Shown here: piece by piece, positions 33,832 to 43,357 of the stretch
Layout of the letters: each line of letters begins with the position of its first letter
Position numbering within the stretch: position 1 is the first letter of the stretch
NCBI GenBank assembly: GCA_964399635.1
Contig: CAYNRU010000046.1
Coordinates: 19,855 to 83,854 of the forward strand
DNA length: 64,000 nucleotides
Direction of reading: 5' to 3'
Origin: UBA4615 sp964399635
GTDB taxonomy: Bacteria; Pseudomonadota; Gammaproteobacteria; Burkholderiales; Burkholderiaceae_E
Position numbers and translations under genes: made by a program
Notes under the pieces: generated by a model
What the model saw: only the letters and a program-made list of their open reading frames with translations
Told to the model about the DNA's origin: nothing
Databases searched by the model: none

Positions 33832-34776
33832 TCAGCCCGGCGCGCCCGTCGGGCGCGGCGCGGCGCGCATCGTGCGCCACTGCATGTACGCCACCCCGCA
33901 CAGCACCACCGCGCCGCCGGCCACCTCGCTCGCCGTGGGCACCACCCCGAAGAACGCGAGCGAGATCAGCACCGCGAACACCGGCACGGTGTTCTGCCAC
34001 ATCGCGCCCGCCGCGATGCCCAGCCGCGCTACGCCGCTGTTCCATGCGACGGTTGCGAGCGCGGTGCAGAACGCCGCGCTGATCGCGAGCTGGCCCCACG
34101 CGGAGGCGCTCGGGCTCAGGTTGGGCGGGCCCACCCGATCGGTGGCGCGCGCGATCGCCCAGACCGCGAGCAGCCAGGGAATCGCGCCCAGCGCAGTCAG
34201 GAACGTGCGGCGCAGCTGCGGCACATCGGCCGGGAAGGCGCGCTGCGCGAGAATGGAGTAGGCGGTCCAGCAGCCGACCGACCCCACCAGCAGCGGCTCG
34301 CCGCCCTGCAGGCGGAGCCCAGCGAGGCCTCCGCCGCTGCGCCCGGCGATCGCGATCGCGGCGCCGGCGAGCGTCATCAGCGTCGCGCCCCAGAAGCCCT
34401 CGGACAGCCGGGCGCCGGTCATCAGCCGCGACACCACCGCCACGTACACCGGCGAGCCCGCGAGCACCGCCGCAGCCGTGATCGGGTGCGTGAGGTACAG
34501 CCCCAGGTTGAACAGCACCAGGAAGGCGGCGACCAGCGCGCTCAGCAGCGCGACCCGCCCGATCGGGATCGGGGAGCGCAGCTGCGCGGGGCCGAGCGTC
34601 GCCAGCACCCACGCGCCGAGCAGCGCCGAGGCGATCAGGTAGCGGATCGGCGACAGCCAGAATGGATCGAAATCCTTCAGCAGCGCCGCGAGCAGCGGGA
34701 TATTGAGACCCCAGAAGACGCAGGCGACCAGGTAGCACAGCGCCCCCGCGACCGCGACCGAGGGGCGCCGGTCCAT
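33832..34776 (-). CDS. EamA/DMT-family transporter
   Basis: A 314-residue protein with about 10 helices in two EamA repeats; the N-terminal LVACVFWGLNIPLLAALLKDFDPFWLSPIRYLIA and the second repeat LVGSVGCWTAYSILAQRAFP show the pattern of the drug/metabolite transporter superfamily. It would move a small metabolite across the inner membrane. It lies 66 bases downstream of fghA on the same strand and could be the last gene of that operon. Substrate unknown. Confidence 0.9.
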   Translation of the reverse strand: MDRRPSVAVAGALCYLVACVFWGLNIPLLAALLKDFDPFWLSPIRYLIASALLGAWVLATLGPAQLRSPIPIGRVALLSALVAAFLVLFNLGLYLTHPITAAAVLAGSPVYVAVVSRLMTGARLSEGFWGATLMTLAGAAIAIAGRSGGGLAGLRLQGGEPLLVGSVGCWTAYSILAQRAFPADVPQLRRTFLTALGAIPWLLAVWAIARATDRVGPPNLSPSASAWGQLAISAAFCTALATVAWNSGVARLGIAAGAMWQNTVPVFAVLISLAFFGVVPTASEVAGGAVVLCGVAYMQWRTMRAAPRPTGAPG

Positions 34777-34842
34777 GTCAGGCCCGCTGCGGCCGCAGGC
34801 CAGCTCGGAATTGGCCGCGCATCGCCCCGGCGCCGGGCCGGC

Positions 34843-35681
34843 CTACACCTGCGCGCGGTGGCGGCGCAGGTGATCCTCGATGAAGGTCGACACGAAGAAG
34901 TAGCCGTGGTCGTAGCCCGGCTGCAGACGCAGCTCGAGTGGCACGCCGGCATGGGCGCAGGCCTGCTGCAGCAGCTCCGGCTTGAGCTGGCTGGCGAGGA
35001 ACGGGTCGGCCCCGCCCTGGTCGACCAGGATCGGCGGGCCGGACCAGCCGCGCCCGCGGATCAGCTCGGTCGCGTCGTAGGCGGCCCAGGCGGCCCGGTC
35101 CTCGCCGAGGTAGCCCGCAAGCGCCTTCTCGCCCCAGGGGCAGCGCATCGGCGCGCCGATCGGCGCGAACGCCGACACCGAGCGGATCCAGCCGGGGTTG
35201 GACAACGCGATGGTCAGGGCGCCATGGCCGCCCATGGAATGCCCGGACATCGCGGTGCGCGCGTCGTCGACCGGGAACTCCGCGGCGACGAGCGAGCGCA
35301 GCTCCTCCACGATGTAGCTGCGCATCCGGTAGTGCCGCGACCAGGGCTCGCGCGTCGCGTCGACGTAGAAGCCCGCGCCCACGCCGAAGTCCCAGCTGTC
35401 GGCGTCGCCGGGCAGCGGCACGCCGCGCGGGCTGGTGTCGGGCACCACCAGCGCCATGCCGAGCTCGGCCGCCACGCGCTGCGCGCCGGCCTTGGTGATG
35501 AAGTTGTCCTCGGTGCAGGTCAGGCCGGACAGCCACCACAGCACCGGCACGCGCCCGGCCGCAGCCTGCGGCGGCAGGAAGATGCCGAAGCGCATCGTGC
35601 ATCCGGTCTGCGCAGACGCGTGCGACCAGACCTCCTGCGACCCGCCGAACGCACGGCTCGCGGAGATGCGCTGGAGCGACA

Positions 35682-35682
<1 letters not shown>
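34843..35682 (-). CDS. fghA: S-formylglutathione hydrolase
   Basis: A 279-residue alpha/beta hydrolase that splits S-formylglutathione into formate and glutathione, the last step of glutathione-dependent formaldehyde removal. Catalytic Ser is in the nucleophile elbow GHSMGGHGAL, catalytic Asp in LVDQGGADPFL, and catalytic His in GYDHGYFFV; LSGLTCTEDNF is a family hallmark. Its ATG overlaps the TGA of the dehydrogenase gene by one base (TGATG), so the two enzymes are made together. Confidence 0.97.
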
Positions 35683-36791
<1,109 letters not shown>

Positions 36792-36919
36792 GGTGTGCCG
36801 CCTCTTTTGTGTCGTGTCGCTGAAGGACCGCCATGTTCGGCCAAGGCGGGCAGCAGGGTCAACCGGCGCGGATGCAGTTCGCGGAACCCGGCGCCGCGCG
36901 GGCCGGGCGACCCCGCGCC

Positions 36920-38353
36920 TCAGCCCGGGAAGGTGTAGGCCGTCTTCACCGTGGTGAAGAACTCCGCCGCGTATCGACCCTGCTCGCGCGAGCCGTAGGA
37001 GGAGCCCTTGCGCCCGCCGAACGGCACGTGGTAATCCACGCCCGCAGTCGGCACGTTGACCATCACCATGCCTGCCTGCGCGTGCCGCTTGAAGTGGGTC
37101 GCGTGCTTGAGCGATGTGGTGACGATGCCCGACGACAGGCCGAACTCGGTGTCGTTGGCGATCGCGAGCGCCTCGTCGTAGTCCCTGGCGCGGACCACGT
37201 TGCACACCGGTCCGAACACCTCCTCGCGGCTGATGCGCATCGCGTTGGTGGTCTCGGTGACGAGCGCCGGCGAGAGGTAGAAGCCCTTTGTCGGGCGCTC
37301 GAGCCGCTCGCCGCCGCAGGCGAGCCTGCCGCCTTCCTTCTGCGCGATCGCGACGTACTCGAGGTCCTGGTCGAGCTGGGCCTGGTCGACGACCGGTCCG
37401 ATGTCGACGCCCTTGCCGCGGGCGTCGCCGATGGTGAGCTTCTTCATCGCCTCGACGGTGGCGGCCACGAAGCGGTCGTGGATGCCCTCGGTGACGATGA
37501 TCCGCGACGACGCGGTGCAGCGCTGGCCGGTCGAGAAGAATCCGCCCTGCACGGCGCAGTTGACCGCGGTCGCGAGGTCGGCGTCGTCGAGCACCACCAG
37601 CGGGTTCTTGCCGCCCATCTCGAGCTGGAACTTCGCCATCCGCTCGATGCACTGCTGGGCGACCTTGCGGCCGGTGGCCACCGAGCCGGTGAAGCTGATC
37701 GCGTCGACGCGGCGGTCGGCGAGCAGCGCCTGGCCGACCTGGGAGCCGCGGCCCATCGTCAGGTTGAACACACCGGCGGGCAAGCCGCTGCGCGACAGGA
37801 TCTCGGCGAGCGCCCAGGCGCTGCCGGGCACCGCGTCGGCCGGCTTGAAGACCACGCAGTTGCCGTAGGCGAGCGCGGGCGCGATCTTCCAGGCGGGGAT
37901 CGCGATCGGGAAGTTCCAGGGCGCGATGATGCCGACCACCCCCACCGGCTCGCGGGTGATCTCGACGTCCAGGCCGGGGCGCACCGAGCCGAGCTTCTCG
38001 CCGGGGATGCGCAGCGCCTCGCCGGCGAAGAACTTGAAGATCTGACCGGCACGGCCGACCTCGCCGATCGCCTCGGGCAGGGTCTTGCCCTCCTCGCGGG
38101 CCAGCAGGTCGCCGAGCTCGGCCCTGCGGGCGAGGATCTCGGTGCCGGCAGCGTCCAGGGCGTCAAAGCGCTGCTGGGGCGTGGACACCGACCACTTCGC
38201 GAAGGCGTCGCGGGCCGCGGCGACCGCGCCGCCGGTCTGCTCCGCGTCGGCCTGCGCGTACTCGCCGACCAGATCCGAGAGATCCGAGGGGTTGATGTTG
38301 CGCGACACGCCCTTGCCGTCCACCCAGGCGCCACCGATCCAGTTCTGCTTCAT
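36920..38353 (-). CDS. NAD(P)-dependent aldehyde dehydrogenase
   Basis: A 477-residue ALDH-superfamily enzyme. Motifs: APWNFPIAIPAWKIAPAL, FTGSVATGRKV, the general base Glu in QLEMGGKNPLVV, and the catalytic Cys in FFSTGQRCTASS. The C-terminal PFGGRKGSSYGSREQG is seen in 2-oxoglutarate-semialdehyde and related dehydrogenases, so that activity is possible, but the substrate is not fixed by sequence. GGAGG eight bases upstream supports the ATG at 38353. It precedes frmA on the same strand. Confidence 0.94.
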   Translation of the reverse strand: MKQNWIGGAWVDGKGVSRNINPSDLSDLVGEYAQADAEQTGGAVAAARDAFAKWSVSTPQQRFDALDAAGTEILARRAELGDLLAREEGKTLPEAIGEVGRAGQIFKFFAGEALRIPGEKLGSVRPGLDVEITREPVGVVGIIAPWNFPIAIPAWKIAPALAYGNCVVFKPADAVPGSAWALAEILSRSGLPAGVFNLTMGRGSQVGQALLADRRVDAISFTGSVATGRKVAQQCIERMAKFQLEMGGKNPLVVLDDADLATAVNCAVQGGFFSTGQRCTASSRIIVTEGIHDRFVAATVEAMKKLTIGDARGKGVDIGPVVDQAQLDQDLEYVAIAQKEGGRLACGGERLERPTKGFYLSPALVTETTNAMRISREEVFGPVCNVVRARDYDEALAIANDTEFGLSSGIVTTSLKHATHFKRHAQAGMVMVNVPTAGVDYHVPFGGRKGSSYGSREQGRYAAEFFTTVKTAYTFPG

Positions 38354-38540
38354 CGCATCGTCCTCCGTGAGGCCGTGATCGTACGCCACGCGCCCGCGGC
38401 TGCCGACATCGGCCGTCGCCGGTGCTTGCGCATCGTGGAACGGCGGCGCCGCGCGACGGATGCCCCCTCGGTTGCGGTGTCTCGGGCAACCGGCCTATCC
38501 TGCGCGTCTCGTTGACGCGGAAAGCATTCCGGAGAGACCG

Positions 38541-39530
38541 ATGAGCTGGCTCGAACGTTCCATCATGCACACCCGCGGCGTCGCGGGCGGGCGCCAAGGC
38601 GCCACCCACGAGCTGACCGAGGCGAAGCAGGGCACCTTCCATTTCACGATGGGCCCCTACTCCCAGCCGGTGCTGCACGTGAAGCCGGGCGACCGGATCG
38701 TCGTCGAGACGCGCGACGCCTTCGGCGGCGCGGTCAAGACCGAGCAGGACCTTCCGTCCAGGGTCCTGACGATGCCCTTCGTCAACCCGCAGAACGGCCC
38801 GATCATGATCGAGGGCGCCGAGCCCGGCGACGCGATCGCGGTGCACATCGAGACGATGAAGCCGCGCGGCCCGAACCCGCGCGGCACCTGCGCGCTGATC
38901 CCCTTCTTCGGCGGCCTGTCCAACACCTCGCTCACCGCCACGCTCAACGAGCCGCTGCCCGAGATCGTCCGCAAGATCGACGTCGACGAGCAGGGCGTGT
39001 ACTGGAGCAAGCGCGTCACCCTGCCCTACCGGCCGCACATCGGCACGCTGTCCACCTCGCCGGAGATCGACTCGATCAACTCGCTCACGCCGGACAATCA
39101 CGGCGGCAACATGGACCTGCCCGACATGGGCCCCGGCAGCATCACCTACCTGCCGGTGCGCACCGCGGGCGCGCGTCTGTTCATCGGCGACGCACACGCC
39201 TGCCAGGGCGACGGCGAGATCTGCGGCACGGCCGTCGAGTTCCAGAGCACCACCACGATCCACGTCGACCTGATCAAGGGCTGGACGCTGCAGTGGCCGC
39301 GGCTCGAGAACGAATTCATGATCATGGCGATCGGCAGCACCCGCCCGCTCGAGGACGCGACCCGCATCGCCTACGCGGAGCTGGTCCTGTGGCTCGAGAA
39401 GGAGTACGGCTACGACCGCTGGGACGCCTACATGATGCTCAGCCAGTGCGGCCGCGTGCGGCTGGGCAACGTCGTCGACCCGAAGTACACGGTCGGCGCC
39501 GGCATCGACAAGACCTACCTCGCGCGCTGA
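38541..39530 (+). CDS. Acetamidase/formamidase family protein
   Basis: A 329-residue FmdA/AmdA-type amidohydrolase that would release ammonia from a short amide. Family segments: HVKPGDRIVVETRDAFGG, IEGAEPGDAIAVHIE and FIGDAHACQGDGEICGTAVE, the last holding likely active-site residues. GGAGAG lies just before the ATG at 38541. It is the first gene of a rightward run with the SDR (38 bases on) and the FAD monooxygenase (47 bases further), so it may provide hydrolysis of an amide substrate or intermediate. Confidence 0.93.
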   Translation: MSWLERSIMHTRGVAGGRQGATHELTEAKQGTFHFTMGPYSQPVLHVKPGDRIVVETRDAFGGAVKTEQDLPSRVLTMPFVNPQNGPIMIEGAEPGDAIAVHIETMKPRGPNPRGTCALIPFFGGLSNTSLTATLNEPLPEIVRKIDVDEQGVYWSKRVTLPYRPHIGTLSTSPEIDSINSLTPDNHGGNMDLPDMGPGSITYLPVRTAGARLFIGDAHACQGDGEICGTAVEFQSTTTIHVDLIKGWTLQWPRLENEFMIMAIGSTRPLEDATRIAYAELVLWLEKEYGYDRWDAYMMLSQCGRVRLGNVVDPKYTVGAGIDKTYLAR

Positions 39531-39568
39531 CGCGCCTCCTCCCGCAAACGTAAACGGAGCACACTCGA

Positions 39569-40330
39569 ATGGATCTCGGACTCAAGGGACTCAGCGCCGT
39601 CGTCACCGGCGCCACCAAGGGCATCGGCCGCGCGATCGCCGAGACGCTCGCCGCCGAAGGCGTGAACGTGTCGATCTGCGCGCGCAACGCGGCCGAGGTC
39701 GAGGCGGCCGTCGCCGCGCTGAAGGCCAAGGGGGTGAAGGTGCACGGCGCGGCGCTCGACGTCGCCGACGGCGCGGCGCTCAAGGCCTGGGTGGACGCCA
39801 GCGCCGCGGCCTTCGGCGGCGTGGACATCGCGGTGGCCAACGTCAGCGCGCTCGCGATCGGCCAGGACGAGGCGAGCTGGCAGAAGGAGTTCGAGGTCGA
39901 CATGATGGGCACGGTGCGGCTGGTCAATGCCGCCATGCCCTACCTCGAGAAGAGCGCCAAGGGCGCGATCGTCGCGGTCTCCAGCGTCTCCGGCCGCGAA
40001 ATCGACTTCGCCGCCGGCCCCTACGGCACCTTCAAGGCCGCGCTGATCCACTACGTGCAGGGGCTCGCGTTCCAGCTCGCCGGCCGCGGCATCCGCGCCA
40101 ACACCATCTCGCCGGGCAACACCTACTTCCCCGGCGGCGTCTGGGAGCAGATCAAGAACGGCAACCCGGCGCTCTACGCGCAGGCGCTGGCCCTGAACCC
40201 GACCGGACGCATGGGCACGCCGCAGGAGATGGCCAACGGCGCGGTCTTCCTCGCAAGCCCGGCGGCCAGCTTCATCACCGGCACCAACCTGGTGATCGAC
40301 GGGGCGCTGACCCGCGGCGTGCAGTTCTAG
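39569..40330 (+). CDS. Short-chain dehydrogenase/reductase
   Basis: A 253-residue SDR. The nucleotide-binding TGATKGIG occurs near residues 13-20; the second-helix segment shows CARN, favouring NADP(H). The catalytic Ser is in AVSSVSGREID; the catalytic YxxxK appears as YGTFKAAL. IRANTISPGNTYFPGG and the terminal TNLVIDGALTRGVQF are family features. Substrate unknown; the neighbours suggest a step in an aromatic or amide catabolic path. The ATG has GGAGC upstream. Confidence 0.94.
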   Translation: MDLGLKGLSAVVTGATKGIGRAIAETLAAEGVNVSICARNAAEVEAAVAALKAKGVKVHGAALDVADGAALKAWVDASAAAFGGVDIAVANVSALAIGQDEASWQKEFEVDMMGTVRLVNAAMPYLEKSAKGAIVAVSSVSGREIDFAAGPYGTFKAALIHYVQGLAFQLAGRGIRANTISPGNTYFPGGVWEQIKNGNPALYAQALALNPTGRMGTPQEMANGAVFLASPAASFITGTNLVIDGALTRGVQF

Positions 40331-40377
40331 GAACCGGGTCGCCGCCGCGCGCGGCGCCTCGGCACGGGCATCCGGCG

Positions 40378-42099
40378 ATGACCACGATCGGCAGCTTCGC
40401 GTTCGCCCGCTTCGAGGCGCGACCCCCGCCCCTCGAGGCGCGCCGCGATCCTGTGCGGCACCCGGTCGCGATCGCGGGCGGCGGGCCGGTGGGCCTCGCG
40501 CTCGCGCTGGCCCTGGCGCGCTGGGGCGTGCGCAGCGTGGTGCTGGAGGCCGACGACACGGTCTGCGAGGGCAGCCGAGCGATCTGCGTGTCGCGCCGCA
40601 GCCTGGAGATCGTCGAGCAGCTCGGCGCGCTGCCCGCCTTCCTCGAGCGCGGTCTGCCCTGGACCGGCGGGCGCACCTACCACGGCACCCGCGAGATCCT
40701 GCACTTCTCGATGCCGCACGACGCGCGCCAGAAGCTGCCGCCGATGGTCAACCTGCAGCAGTACTGGATCGAGGACGCGCTGGTGCAGGCGGTGCGCGCG
40801 CAGCCAGGGCTGATCGAGATCCGCTGGGGCACGACACTCGAGCGCTTCGAGGCCGACGACGATGGCGTGCGCGTCGATGCGCGCTGCGCCGGCACCGCGT
40901 ACGCGCTGCACGCCGACTGGCTGGTCGCCTGCGACGGCGGCCAGAGCACGGTGCGCCGGGCGCTCGGCCACCGCCTCGAGGGCGCGGGCTTCGAGGGCAA
41001 GTTCGTGATCGTCGACATCGAACTGGCGAGCGCCGCACCCACCGAGCGGCGCGCTTGGTTCGACCCGCCGTCCAACCCCGGGCTGACCACGCTGATGCAC
41101 AAGCAGCCCGGCGACCTCTGGCGCATCGACTATCAGATCCCAGACGACGCCGACCTCGACGAGGCCCTGCGCGAGGAGAACGTTGCCGTGATGGTGCGCC
41201 GCCACCTCGAGCTGATCGGCGAGGCGCACCTGCCCTGGCGGATGGTGTGGATCAGCGCCTACCGCGCGGGTGCGATGACCATGGCGTCCTATCGCGACGG
41301 CCGCGTGCTGTTCGCTGGGAACGCGGCGCACGTGCTGCCGATCTTCGGGGTCCGCGGGCTGAACTCGGGGTTCGACGACGCGTTCAACCTCGGCTGGAAG
41401 CTCGCCTCGGTGCTGCACGGATGGAGCGGTCCGGCGCTGCTCGACAGCTACGACGGCGAGCGTGTGCAGGCCTTCCACGTCAACGCCGAGAGCGCAGTGC
41501 GCAGCACCGAGTTCATGGCGCCGCCCACGCCCGGCTTCAGGCTGATGCGCGATGCCGCGCTCGCGCTGGCCCACCGGCACCCGGGCATCGCCGAGCTCGC
41601 CAACCCCAGGCAGACCAGCGCAATCGGCCATCCGGACTCGCCGCTCAACGCAGCCTCAGACGCGCTGCCGGGCGGCCCACTGCCGGGCGATCCGCTGCCG
41701 GAGTGCCCGCTGCGTGGGCCAGCCGGCGCGTCCTACCTGAGCGACCTGCTCGGTGCGCACTGGACGGTGCTGCGCTTCCTGGCGCCGCAGGGGGGCGATC
41801 GGCCGGGCGCGGACGAGACGGCCGGGCCGGACGACGACCTGCGGGACCTGGAGCACAGCGCGGTGCCGCTGCGCATCGTGACCATCGGCCGGGGGCTGGC
41901 GCCAGGCGCCACGGCGATGCGGGCCTCGGTGGACGATCCGCAGGGCGCCGCCGCGGCGCTGTACGGTGCCGTGGACGGGGCGGTCTACCTGGTCCGGCCC
42001 GACGGGCACGTCGCCGGCCGCTGGCGGCGATCCGATGCCGGCACCTTGCGCGCCGCGCTGGCCCGCGCTCACCCGCTTGCGCGAGGCGGCCCGGCATGA
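40378..42099 (+). CDS. FAD-dependent aromatic-type monooxygenase (MhpA/PheA class)
   Basis: A 573-residue class A flavoprotein hydroxylase. The Rossmann motif is VAIAGGGPVGLALALALAR (about 30-48); the second FAD motif DWLVACDGGQSTVRRALG and the third GRVLFAGNAAHVLPIFGVRGLN are intact. The C-terminal about 150 residues match the thioredoxin-like tail of MhpA/phenol hydroxylases loosely. It likely hydroxylates an aromatic ring with NAD(P)H and oxygen. It overlaps the small DUF2783-like gene by four bases, an arrangement known for this enzyme class. Confidence 0.93.
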   Translation: MTTIGSFAFARFEARPPPLEARRDPVRHPVAIAGGGPVGLALALALARWGVRSVVLEADDTVCEGSRAICVSRRSLEIVEQLGALPAFLERGLPWTGGRTYHGTREILHFSMPHDARQKLPPMVNLQQYWIEDALVQAVRAQPGLIEIRWGTTLERFEADDDGVRVDARCAGTAYALHADWLVACDGGQSTVRRALGHRLEGAGFEGKFVIVDIELASAAPTERRAWFDPPSNPGLTTLMHKQPGDLWRIDYQIPDDADLDEALREENVAVMVRRHLELIGEAHLPWRMVWISAYRAGAMTMASYRDGRVLFAGNAAHVLPIFGVRGLNSGFDDAFNLGWKLASVLHGWSGPALLDSYDGERVQAFHVNAESAVRSTEFMAPPTPGFRLMRDAALALAHRHPGIAELANPRQTSAIGHPDSPLNAASDALPGGPLPGDPLPECPLRGPAGASYLSDLLGAHWTVLRFLAPQGGDRPGADETAGPDDDLRDLEHSAVPLRIVTIGRGLAPGATAMRASVDDPQGAAAALYGAVDGAVYLVRPDGHVAGRWRRSDAGTLRAALARAHPLARGGPA

Positions 42100-42311
42100 G
42101 CGGGCTCACCGCCGCCGAGCGCGATGCGCTCTACCGCAGCTGCGCGCTGGCGATCGACGCCGCCGGCCCCGACGGCGACCGTGCATTCCTCGCGCGCCTG
42201 ACACTGCTGCTGATGGAGGCGCTTGGCGACGCCGCCCGCTGCCGGGAGGCGCTCGCCGAGGCGGCCCGCGACACGCCGGCGGCCCCTGCGCAACCGGACC
42301 TCCCGCGCTGA
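42096..42311 (+). CDS. DUF2783-like small protein
   Basis: A 71-residue acidic helical protein with a conserved-looking core (ALYRSCALAIDAAGPDGDRAFLARLTLLLMEALGD). Small proteins of this look (DUF2783) are found beside MhpA-type flavin monooxygenases; their job is unknown. The ATG overlaps the monooxygenase stop (ATGA), so translation is coupled. I assign the family from the pattern DRAFLARLTLLLMEALGD and the position, without a profile search. Confidence 0.75.
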   Translation: MSGLTAAERDALYRSCALAIDAAGPDGDRAFLARLTLLLMEALGDAARCREALAEAARDTPAAPAQPDLPR

Positions 42312-42333
42312 GCACGCACCGGGACGGGGCCGC

Positions 42334-43011
42334 TCAGCGCGCGGCGGCGCGGCCCGTCCAGCTCAGCCGCGGCCAGCCGCGCTCGATGGCGATCGCATCG
42401 AGGCGCGGATCGGCATCGACCGCGACCGGATGGCTGACCGCCTCGAGCAGCGGCAGGTCGTTGACCGAGTCGCTGTAGAAGTGCACCGAGCCGAACATGC
42501 CCAGCCGCTGGCCGCGCGCGCCCAGCCAGTCGCGTACGCAGGCGGGCTTGGCCGGACCGAAGCAGGCGGGGCCGAGCGTGCGGCCGGTAAAGCGCCCGTC
42601 GCGCAGCTCGCAGCGCGTCGCGATCAGCGTCAACGGCGCCAGCAGTTCGACGATGCCCTGCGCGAGGAAGTCGTGGGTGGCGGTGACGACCGCGATCAGG
42701 TCGCCCTGCGCGCGATGCCGCGCGAGCGCGGCCCGCGCCGCGTCGCCGATCCGCGGCGCGATCCGGGCCGCGACGAAGGCGTCGCGTACCGGGCGCCAGT
42801 CGGCGGCGGGCCGGTCGGTCAGCAGCGCCAGGTGGAAGGCCAGGTAGGCGTCTATGTCGAGGGTACCCGCCTGGTAGCGCGCGTAGTACTCGCTCTGCTG
42901 CGCCAGGCGCTCGGCGGGCGCCGCGCCCTGGTCGACCAGCCAGGCCAGCCACAGCTGGTTGCTGTCGCCGTCGAGCAGCGTGTGGTCGAGATCGAAGAGG
43001 GCCAGTTGCAT
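42334..43011 (-). CDS. HAD-IB family phosphatase (SerB-like)
   Basis: A 225-residue haloacid-dehalogenase-fold phosphatase. Motif I is LFDLDHTLLDGDSN (nucleophile Asp and general acid Asp), motif II is in VVTATHDF, the motif III Lys in FGPAKP, and motif IV is in FYSDSVNDLPLLE. Members of the IB group dephosphorylate phosphoserine, histidinol phosphate or other small phosphates. It converges on the DUF2783-like gene and is divergent from the acyl-CoA ligase gene. The precise substrate is unknown. Confidence 0.93.
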   Translation of the reverse strand: MQLALFDLDHTLLDGDSNQLWLAWLVDQGAAPAERLAQQSEYYARYQAGTLDIDAYLAFHLALLTDRPAADWRPVRDAFVAARIAPRIGDAARAALARHRAQGDLIAVVTATHDFLAQGIVELLAPLTLIATRCELRDGRFTGRTLGPACFGPAKPACVRDWLGARGQRLGMFGSVHFYSDSVNDLPLLEAVSHPVAVDADPRLDAIAIERGWPRLSWTGRAAAR

Positions 43012-43357
43012 GGCGTCGGTCCAGGAAGGCCGCCGTTCCGGCGATCGGATCGTCCGGCCCCGGACCGGATGCTAGCCGATCGGGCACGCGGGCCCCGGCC
43101 TGCGCTCCGGAAACCGAGGGACGGCAGGCGCACTGCCTGAAATACGCGACCGGCACGGAACCGGATCGGGGCGGCCCCGCAGCGCGCGCTTCGCCCGGCC
43201 CCGCAGGCTGCACTACCATGTCGAGCAACAGGCGGCCGCGGCGCCTGCGCATCGGGCCCGGGTCCCACAGTCCCGGCCCGCGGCGTGGTCCGCGGACCGA
43301 CGACCGACGCAGTGCGCCCGGCGCGCCACGGCAGCGCCCGCGCCCCCAGGAGACGCC
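43012..43357. other. Divergent intergenic region, HAD phosphatase/acyl-CoA ligase
   Basis: A 346-base, very GC-rich region. I see no RNA gene, no credible coding frame with both a ribosome-binding site and family similarity, and no clear sigma-70 promoter. The last 15 bases hold AGGAGA, the ribosome-binding site of the ligase gene. Short GC palindromes are present but are expected at this composition. Confidence 0.4.

Noticed and set aside
43012..43357. Short reading frames in the HAD/ligase intergenic region
   Set aside because: No ribosome-binding site, no similarity, and weak codon pattern.
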